A DNA stretch of 11,775 bases from Bacillota bacterium (GTDB lineage Bacteria; Bacillota; Bacilli; Alicyclobacillales; SLC66). The first letter of the stretch is position 1, and each line of letters begins with the position of its first letter. The stretch is from NCBI GenBank assembly GCA_021799325.1, contig JAJZAS010000021.1, positions 1 to 11,775 of the forward strand, read 5' to 3'. The notes beneath the pieces were generated by a model that was given only the letters and a program-made list of their open reading frames with translations, was not told the origin of the DNA and ran no database searches. This document shows, piece after piece, positions 6,838-11,775 of this stretch. A program made the translations under genes and the position numbers.

Positions 6838-8010
6838 CTAGATGGGGATCGATAGCTGCTCGTATTGTTCCTGCATTTTGTCATAAATGACCTCCGCATC
6901 GCTCACTTTCACAGGAACCTCTCCAAAACGAATAGTAGAAAATTTACGGACTGGTTCATCTGATATAATGTCTTTACCAATAAGAACGCTCCTAAACGCG
7001 TCCGCAAAAACTTTGGCTAACCTTGGCGGTACCGCATTTCCGATCATTTCGTAAATAGCTTTGGTACTTTTGGCTTCAAATATAAAATCATCGGGGAAAC
7101 TCTGGATGCGTGCGATTTCGCGAGCAGATAATACCCTTTTCTCAAATGGATGCCAAACTCCAGCGTTTTCAGGCTTAAAGGCTGCAGTCACTGTTCCGGC
7201 CACTTCACCTCGGTGATACCTCCGATAAAAATTAGGCCATCTGTACTTTGCCATATCGTCTCTAATTCTCTTTAAACGATCGGGAAGCAATTCATAAGGA
7301 ATATCCTTCCACGAGCCGCCTTCTGGAACTAATCCTCCAAGGTACACAGCTTGAGGATTCAAATGCAAAAATTGATCATGGTTTGGGGTTCCTTTTTCAA
7401 TATTAGAAATACACGTTCCAATGGATAAATCCAAACCTTCAATTACATGAGGAAATTTAAACCTACCCATAGAATCGTCACTTAAAATCCCTACGATAAA
7501 AACTCTCAATCTATTTTGGGGTACACCGTAATGTGACGCATTGACCAGCTTGAAGTGCACTTCGTATCCCAATTCAGTAAGTTCCATACAAATCTCTTCA
7601 AGCAGGTAACCTGTTTGGGTTTTTGTAGACAGCAATCCTCGTACATTTTCGAGCAAAACGATCTTAGGATGTAGATGAGAGATAAATTCAATAGTGTTCA
7701 TGTAAAGTGTTCCACGCTTCTCTCCAACCCCTTTTCGATTACCAGCGTTTGAAAAAGGTTGGCAGGGGAATCCAGCAATAAGAACATCTAAATCATTAAT
7801 TTTAGGTATTTCTAAATCATTGACATCTGCTTCGATAATACTACCAATATTTTTTTTATAGGTTAAACATGCATCAGGATTGATGTCGTTTGCCCAAACT
7901 ATGTCGTAACCGGCATTTAAAAATCCCAGGTCCATTCCACCGCAGCCGCTGAACATGCTGAGAACAGTGGGACGAAATAAGTGGTGTCTTTCGGTTTTGA
8001 ATTTTTGCAT
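6838..8010 (-). CDS. DNA (cytosine-5)-methyltransferase of the restriction-modification operon
   Basis: This S-adenosylmethionine-dependent enzyme of about 390 aa methylates C5 of cytosine in a specific target. Conserved motifs appear in canonical order: I MFSGCGGMDLG (SAM binding, about 19-29), IV GFPCQPFSNAG with nucleophile Cys83, VI LLENVRG with Glu121, VIII QNRLR at 165-169, IX AREIARIQSFPDDF, and X IGNAVPP ending near 329. The stretch of about 190-285 between VIII and IX is the target recognition domain, and its specificity cannot be read by eye. A ~55-residue tail follows motif X. I chose ATG 8010 because GGAGGT at 8022-8027 precedes it by 11 bases; the longer frame from ATG 8037 would engulf that site and has only a weak one. 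It is first in the operon, so host DNA is modified before restriction subunits accumulate. Its promoter contains a LexA box. Confidence 0.93.
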   Translation of the reverse strand: MQKFKTERHHLFRPTVLSMFSGCGGMDLGFLNAGYDIVWANDINPDACLTYKKNIGSIIEADVNDLEIPKINDLDVLIAGFPCQPFSNAGNRKGVGEKRGTLYMNTIEFISHLHPKIVLLENVRGLLSTKTQTGYLLEEICMELTELGYEVHFKLVNASHYGVPQNRLRVFIVGILSDDSMGRFKFPHVIEGLDLSIGTCISNIEKGTPNHDQFLHLNPQAVYLGGLVPEGGSWKDIPYELLPDRLKRIRDDMAKYRWPNFYRRYHRGEVAGTVTAAFKPENAGVWHPFEKRVLSAREIARIQSFPDDFIFEAKSTKAIYEMIGNAVPPRLAKVFADAFRSVLIGKDIISDEPVRKFSTIRFGEVPVKVSDAEVIYDKMQEQYEQLSIPI

Positions 8011-8021
8011 CTCTAAAAGGC

Positions 8022-8027
8022 ACCTCC
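8022..8027 (-). promoter_or_regulatory. Ribosome binding site of the methyltransferase
   Basis: GGAGGT on the minus strand lies 11 bases before ATG 8010 and inside the longer frame starting at ATG 8037. The spacing is slightly long but the match is perfect, so the start at 8010 is preferred with moderate certainty. Confidence 0.6.
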
Positions 8028-8060
8028 AACATTCCATTGCCTTGAAGAATTGATACTGTA

Positions 8061-8090
8061 ATCATACCACATTCAATCACATCATGCGAA
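8061..8090 (-). promoter_or_regulatory. Sigma-A promoter of the methyltransferase-mcrB-mcrC operon
   Basis: On the minus strand the -10 is TATGAT (8066-8061) with an extended TG element (TGG just before it). The -35 is TTCGCA (8090-8085), four of six matches to TTGACA, with an 18-base spacer. Transcription would start near 8054, giving a leader of about 44 bases. The -35 lies entirely within the LexA palindrome, so bound LexA should block RNA polymerase. Confidence 0.6.
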
Positions 8091-8102
8091 CGCATGTTCG
8101 CA
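8085..8102. promoter_or_regulatory. LexA (DinR) SOS box
   Basis: The core CGAAC-GCAT-GTTCG at 8087-8100 is a perfect fit to the B. subtilis LexA consensus CGAACRNRYGTTYG, including the R-N-R-Y centre. One more base pair on each side extends the inverted repeat to TGCGAAC-GCAT-GTTCGCA. It overlaps the -35 of the methyltransferase operon. The lipoprotein gene starts 177 bases away on the other side and has a nearer promoter of its own, so the restriction-modification operon is the probable target. Confidence 0.85.
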
Positions 8103-8216
8103 AAACAAAACAATTAAATATAATTATACATGAATCCGCTCCTTTCCACACTATCAATTTATATTAATAATTAAGTGAAGAAGAATAAGTGTTCAAACTT
8201 TATTTTTAAGTAATCT

Positions 8217-8242
8217 GGAAACCAAAGCTCTATTTTTTCGTC
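8217..8242 (+). promoter_or_regulatory. Possible ECF-sigma promoter of the lipoprotein gene
   Basis: GGAAAC (8217-8222), a 16-base spacer ending in six T residues, and CGTC (8239-8242) fit the B. subtilis ECF pattern TGAAAC-N16-CGTM used by SigW, SigM and SigX, with one mismatch in the -35. The start point would fall near 8250, giving a leader of about 29 bases that contains the GGAGGGGG ribosome binding site at 8259-8266. I saw no good sigma-A promoter this close to the gene. Confidence 0.5.
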
Positions 8243-8278
8243 TATTTGTATATGGAATGGAGGGGGCAAATTTAATAC

Positions 8279-10081
8279 ATGCCACACAACAAGACGTGGG
8301 GAAAGGTGATAGCGGTACTATTCATGATGACCATGATCGCAGGTTGTGGGGTGCAAGCGAATGGTCACATATCATCAACCAATATGGCAAGGAAACGGAA
8401 TACAGTGATAACGAAAGTTACTACTAGTCCCAATGCGAAAAGTTCTTTTAATTCCGTGTCCTTCATTGATTCGTTGCGCGGTTGGGCGGAGATGGGACAA
8501 ACGATTTTTGCTACCACTGATGGCGGGCACACTTGGCGTCGATTAGCAAAAGGCGAAGGGATCGGGAACATTGGTTTTGCTTCCAAGCAATTTGGCTGGT
8601 TATTTACCGGAAGCAAATTAAAGGTCACGGTAGACGGAGGAAGAACATGGCATGATCAACACATTCCTCATGTGACGGGCATTCGCTTGGAGCAAGCGCA
8701 GTTTGTGGACAAAGAGCACGGATGGCTGATGGGAGCGGGGCAAGGCGCTTTTATTCCCAATCCGAATCAACCGGGGAGCGGTGAAATTCCTTCCGTTCTA
8801 GTTTTCTGGTCTACGGACAATGGCGGTACAACTTGGACTCGGTTGGATGTCCCCACATCGATTGCAAACCATGAATTTGAAGGCGAATGTGCTTTTAGTT
8901 TTGTTTCGCCAAACCAAGGTTTTCTTGTCATGGGTAGCCAACCTGGTGCAGGAGAGCAAGGGAAATATTTATATCAGACACTTGATGGTGGGCGGAACTG
9001 GTCACTTGTAACCGCAACAGAGTTTAATGCGGCTGGCCCTCAAAATGGATTGCCTGGCGGTGGGTACATTGCCAGTCTTAATTTTTTGAATGCGAAAGTG
9101 GGTTGGTTATCTGAATCACGTGGACTCACCTATCTCACTACCAATGGGGGATATACCTGGAAAGCGCTCGGAGGTTATCGTGACGACCCGATGGGGGATC
9201 TTCATTTTCTTAACCAGAAATTTGGGTACGCAATCTACCATAACACCTTGTTGATCACTCATGATGGGGGAAGCAACTGGCAACAATTATATCCTGGTCC
9301 CTGGCCCACTTTATTTACCGAAACCCGTTTTTTTAACTCTAGAGATGGAGTTTCTGTTGGCACGTTATTGGATCCTGGCGCCATCTTAATGACCACCGAT
9401 GGTGGCCATAAGTGGATTCAAACTGGCGATGTATCGGGGGACGTCATTGCTTTTAGCTTTTCAGACGCACGACACGGGTGGGTCATCACAGATACATCTA
9501 ATGGTGCAGGATTGCAGCGAACCATTTATCGGACCTCTGATGGGGGCTTTACTTGGCAGAAAGTCATCCGTACCAGTGAAGAGAAAAATTTATATGCTTC
9601 GATCTCGTTTGTGAATGACCTCACTGGATTTGTGCAGAGCGGGTGGGGGCATCTTTTTGTTACTCACAACGGAGGAAAAACACTCCAGATGGTGAATGGC
9701 CAAGATTCAGACGCGAGCAACATTCAGTTTATTACTCCTGTTTTTGGTGGGGAGATCATGAACCGTCATTTATATTCCACAATCGATGGTGGGAAAAAAT
9801 GGCGAATTTTGCTATCTAACTATTTAACCGAAGAGTTTGATATGGTTTCAAAAAGCGAGATCGCGGTAATTGCAACAAAAGGAGCGGGAATGCGGTCAAT
9901 TTTGATGACCACTTCAAACGGGGGACAGACCTGGACGAGATATGATTTTAGCAAGATCAATCCGGTAGGCGTGGTGTTTTCGGATTCAGAACAGGGGTGG
10001 TTGGTGGATGATCAAAATAACTATTACTACACCACGGATGGGGGTAGTACTTGGACGCAAGCGAACTCACTTGCTCAATAA
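8279..10081 (+). CDS. Exported lipoprotein with twelve Ycf48/Asp-box propeller motifs
   Basis: This 600-aa protein starts with a lipoprotein signal peptide: Lys5 and Lys9, a hydrophobic stretch at 10-21 and lipobox IAGC with Cys23 as the lipidation site. It should be anchored outside the membrane. After a Ser/Thr-rich linker (about 31-60) come twelve S/T-x-D/N-GG-x-x-W motifs, beginning near residues 79, 117, 178, 234, 287, 327, 372, 419, 462, 501, 545 and 585. Most precede a strand with a G-W or G-F pair. This is the Ycf48/BNR-like beta-propeller family. Ycf48/HCF136 assembles photosystem II in phototrophs, but this organism shows no sign of photosynthesis, so the role here (binding or scaffolding at the cell surface) is unknown. 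The ninth motif ends in Leu instead of Trp. The ATG follows GGAGGGGG by 12 bases. A sialidase is unlikely because no catalytic Arg triad or FRIP motif is seen. Confidence 0.88.
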   Translation: MPHNKTWGKVIAVLFMMTMIAGCGVQANGHISSTNMARKRNTVITKVTTSPNAKSSFNSVSFIDSLRGWAEMGQTIFATTDGGHTWRRLAKGEGIGNIGFASKQFGWLFTGSKLKVTVDGGRTWHDQHIPHVTGIRLEQAQFVDKEHGWLMGAGQGAFIPNPNQPGSGEIPSVLVFWSTDNGGTTWTRLDVPTSIANHEFEGECAFSFVSPNQGFLVMGSQPGAGEQGKYLYQTLDGGRNWSLVTATEFNAAGPQNGLPGGGYIASLNFLNAKVGWLSESRGLTYLTTNGGYTWKALGGYRDDPMGDLHFLNQKFGYAIYHNTLLITHDGGSNWQQLYPGPWPTLFTETRFFNSRDGVSVGTLLDPGAILMTTDGGHKWIQTGDVSGDVIAFSFSDARHGWVITDTSNGAGLQRTIYRTSDGGFTWQKVIRTSEEKNLYASISFVNDLTGFVQSGWGHLFVTHNGGKTLQMVNGQDSDASNIQFITPVFGGEIMNRHLYSTIDGGKKWRILLSNYLTEEFDMVSKSEIAVIATKGAGMRSILMTTSNGGQTWTRYDFSKINPVGVVFSDSEQGWLVDDQNNYYYTTDGGSTWTQANSLAQ

Positions 10082-10111
10082 TCCCATGTAATACTTGTGG
10101 AATGGCAAGGT

Positions 10112-10141
10112 TTGTTGTGAATTTCTGTTCTGTGCTATGAT
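10112..10141 (+). promoter_or_regulatory. Extended -10 promoter of the MFS exporter gene
   Basis: TATGAT at 10136-10141 is preceded by TGC (extended -10). The -35 is either TTGTTG at 10112 (18-base spacer) or TTGTGA at 10115 (15-base spacer). A start near 10148 gives a leader of about 45 bases. The extended -10 makes this a credible vegetative promoter independent of the lipoprotein gene. Confidence 0.55.
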
Positions 10142-10167
10142 CGTAGAAAATGGCTGTTGCATCTACG
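10142..10167. repeat. Short inverted repeat just after the exporter promoter
   Basis: CGTAGA (10142-10147) and TCTACG (10162-10167) are perfect inverted half-sites separated by 14 bases and lie directly downstream of the -10 element. This could be an operator or a small leader hairpin, but six-base arms arise easily by chance. Confidence 0.25.
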
Positions 10168-10192
10168 TTACAGCGTCTTTTAGAGAGGTATT

Positions 10193-11383
10193 ATGGCTGA
10201 CTCAACAATGACAAATGCAAAACCGCTCCCCATTTATCGGCGTGCAGTATTTACTATTAGCGGTGCCCACTTCCTCAACGACTTGGTGACGACCGGCATG
10301 GTGCCGGCGCTCGTCGTGCTGTATAAACAAGCATTTCAACTGAATTATACACAGTCCACGTTAATCGTATTGGTTTCCTATATCACTTCGTCTGTTGCTC
10401 AACCCTTATTTGGTATGTTCACGGACCGTCATCCTCGAGTTTGGTGGTTCACCATTGGCGTATTCTTATCCATCACTGGTTTGGCACTAACGGGAATTGC
10501 GCCATCACTTCCTTGGTTACTCCTATTTGTGGGGATATCGGGACTTGGTTCTGGTGCCTTTCACCCTGAAGCATCGCGAGGGACCCATCTGGCATCAGGT
10601 GGCAAAAAAGGATTGGCACAGGCCATATTTCAGGTGGGGGGGAACAGTGGTCAGGCGGTGGGGCCACTGATGATTCCCCTTTTTCTCGTGCACACCGGGA
10701 TCAAAGGATTAGTATGGTTTTTGCCTGTGGCGATTCTGTCCTTGCTATACACTGGCCAGTTGCTACGGTGGCTTAACCGAAGTGTCAAAGAGACATCAAA
10801 GTCGCAAATGCAGTTACAGGGCGAAAACAATCTGACAGGTGTCATTTTGCTGTCAGCCATCATCATTTTGCGCTCATGGTGTCAGATTGGCGTGGTGGTA
10901 TTTCTACCTTTCTACCTTCATCACTTGTCAATACAGGCCTCGGAAACCTTGAATTTTGTGTTTGTCGGTGCGGGCGCTCTGGGAACCTTTATCGGTGGGA
11001 TGTGGTCGGATCGCCTTGGCTTGAAACGCCTGCTCCTTGTCTCGATGTTTGTGGCGACTCCCTTTGCCATCCTGTTCCCTTACTTGAGCGGATTTTTATC
11101 GTATGTTGATCTCTTGCTGTTTGGATTTTCTGTGCTCTCTTCTTTTTCGGTAACGGTTGTGTATATGCAAAAACTTTTGCCGAAAAACATCGCGCTCGCC
11201 TCTGGATTATCGATTGGCTTTGGTGTTGGTGCTGGGGGGATCGGTTCTATTTTTATGGGAAGCCTCTCCGATATGTGGGGAGTTTCCATCGTGTTTGGCA
11301 TATTGTCTTTACTGCCTCTCCTTGGTGGGATCATCGCCATCTTTTTGCCATCTGACCGTTCACGTGCTTTGACTATCCAGTAA
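10193..11383 (+). CDS. MFS exporter of the fosmidomycin resistance (Fsr) family
   Basis: This 396-aa integral membrane protein has about twelve hydrophobic segments and is predicted to export a small molecule in exchange for protons. The N terminus AHFLNDLVTTGMVPAL, the GMFTDRHPR loop after the second helix, and above all GSGAFHPEASR followed by GGKKGLAQAIFQVGGNSGQAVGP are signatures of the Fsr/YfnC branch. A second MFS loop, WSDRLGLKR, lies in the C-terminal half. E. coli Fsr (406 aa) confers resistance to fosmidomycin. In this organism the natural substrate is not known, and broader drug or metabolite efflux is possible. The ATG has GAGAGG five bases before it. The gene has its own promoter, and no terminator separates it from the following acetyltransferase gene 48 bp away, so the two are probably co-transcribed. 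Confidence 0.88.
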   Translation: MADSTMTNAKPLPIYRRAVFTISGAHFLNDLVTTGMVPALVVLYKQAFQLNYTQSTLIVLVSYITSSVAQPLFGMFTDRHPRVWWFTIGVFLSITGLALTGIAPSLPWLLLFVGISGLGSGAFHPEASRGTHLASGGKKGLAQAIFQVGGNSGQAVGPLMIPLFLVHTGIKGLVWFLPVAILSLLYTGQLLRWLNRSVKETSKSQMQLQGENNLTGVILLSAIIILRSWCQIGVVVFLPFYLHHLSIQASETLNFVFVGAGALGTFIGGMWSDRLGLKRLLLVSMFVATPFAILFPYLSGFLSYVDLLLFGFSVLSSFSVTVVYMQKLLPKNIALASGLSIGFGVGAGGIGSIFMGSLSDMWGVSIVFGILSLLPLLGGIIAIFLPSDRSRALTIQ

Positions 11384-11431
11384 ATCCGTAGCTAATGGGT
11401 TGTGTATATGCTGAAGAAAGGTGTGAATGCG

Positions 11432-11775
11432 ATGATGAAGGTAACTGCCGTCGAATTAGTAGGGCAAAAGGTGAAAATTCGCCCCATGGAATATGACGAT
11501 TTAAATGAGGTGTATGATGCAGGGAACAGTCCAGAAATCTGGGCTTATATGCCCATGAGGGTACAATCATTGGATGATATGAAGCGACTTATTGATGATG
11601 CGCTTCAGGCAAGAGAACATGGAACCGAATTACCCTTTGTGATCATCAATAAAGATTCGCAAAAAATAGTGGGAAGCACTCGTTTTCTTGATATATCTCC
11701 TGCCAATCGAAGTTTGGAAATTGGTTGGACATGGCTGTCCCCTGCGGTATGGCGGACTAGCATCAACACGGAGAC
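11432..11775 (+). CDS. GNAT-family N-acetyltransferase, 3' end outside the window
   Basis: The first 114 codons are present and the frame is open to the window edge. The protein begins MMKVTAVELVGQKVKIRP and continues with beta strands and a helix typical of RimJ/RimL-like (Acetyltransf_3) proteins, including LPFVIIN, IVGSTRFLDIS and LEIGWTWLSPAVWRT-INTE near the edge. In this branch the last segment precedes the acetyl-CoA-binding loop, which lies beyond the window. The likely reaction is acetyl transfer from acetyl-CoA to an amine of a protein N terminus, metabolite or drug. ATG 11432 was chosen because AAAGGTG lies eight bases upstream; an in-frame ATG at 11408 has no ribosome binding site. 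It probably shares a transcript with the exporter gene. The acceptor substrate cannot be predicted. Confidence 0.85.
   Translation, partial: MMKVTAVELVGQKVKIRPMEYDDLNEVYDAGNSPEIWAYMPMRVQSLDDMKRLIDDALQAREHGTELPFVIINKDSQKIVGSTRFLDISPANRSLEIGWTWLSPAVWRTSINTE

Larger units (their letters stand above)
3672..8102 (-). other. AT-rich restriction-modification island (LexA box, methyltransferase, mcrB-like, mcrC-like)
   Basis: The three genes and their promoter form a self-contained block on one strand. By eye they are richer in A+T than the flanks. Sample 60-base lines: 17 G/C at 4561 and 14 G/C at 7801, against 37 G/C at 901 and 37 at 10621. These are hand-picked lines, not averages. No integrase, transposase or flanking direct repeat is visible, so the mode of entry is unknown. 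Confidence 0.6.

Noticed and set aside
8115..8131. Five-codon minus-strand reading frame (MYNYI) after a perfect AAAGGAG ribosome binding site upstream of the methyltransferase promoter
   Set aside because: It is far too short for a protein, and it lies upstream of the mapped -10/-35 so it would not be in the operon leader. It may be chance or the remnant of a lost gene.
8038..8278. Hidden gene or controller (C) protein in the gap upstream of the methyltransferase
   Set aside because: Both strands were read. Only very short frames occur; the gap is accounted for by the LexA box and two promoters.
8279..10081. Reading the Asp-box lipoprotein as a sialidase
   Set aside because: Asp boxes are shared by many propellers. 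The Arg triad, FRIP motif and nucleophile Tyr/Glu arrangement of sialidases were not found, and the repeats fit the Ycf48 type.

Overview
The window reads as chromosomal DNA of a Gram-positive, low-to-moderate GC Bacillota bacterium. The support is strong AGGAGG/GGAGGT ribosome binding sites, at least two well-supported TTG starts, a LexA operator of the Bacillus type (CGAAC-N4-GTTCG), a lipobox lipoprotein and B. subtilis-like promoters. An Alicyclobacillus-like member of the Bacillales is my guess, no more. All coding is explained by eight complete genes and one truncated gene, with short gaps. There are no rRNA, tRNA, CRISPR or insertion-sequence features that I can see.

Left part (1-3631), apparently host backbone. 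Two minus-strand genes form an operon: a zinc-ribbon, PLP-dependent threonine synthase-like enzyme, then an aldehyde dehydrogenase. Divergent from them is a stand-alone HD protein that keeps every residue of the SpoT/Rel (p)ppGpp hydrolase site but has no synthetase domain.

Central part (3672-8066), an AT-rich three-gene minus-strand operon: a DNA cytosine-5 methyltransferase, a McrB-type AAA+ NTPase and a McrC-like PD-ExK nuclease whose start overlaps the mcrB-like stop. Classical McrBC is a type IV system that cuts foreign methylated DNA. A McrBC pair with its own C5 methyltransferase instead resembles the LlaJI/BsuMI class of restriction-modification systems, in which the McrBC-like pair would cut unmodified sites. 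The operon promoter has its -35 element inside a perfect LexA/SOS box (8085-8102), so I predict that this modification-restriction operon is induced by DNA damage. This is the main result of the window.

Right part (8217-11775), plus strand. A 600-aa lipoprotein has twelve Asp-box/Ycf48-type propeller motifs. It is preceded by an ECF-sigma-like promoter (GGAAAC-N16-CGTC), which suggests envelope-stress control. Then comes a fosmidomycin-resistance (Fsr) family MFS exporter with an extended -10 promoter, followed after 48 bp by the start of a GNAT acetyltransferase that runs off the window.

Start codons were revised from the longest possible reading frames where a ribosome binding site lies inside the frame: threonine synthase-like (TTG 2692), HD protein (TTG 2819) and methyltransferase (ATG 8010).
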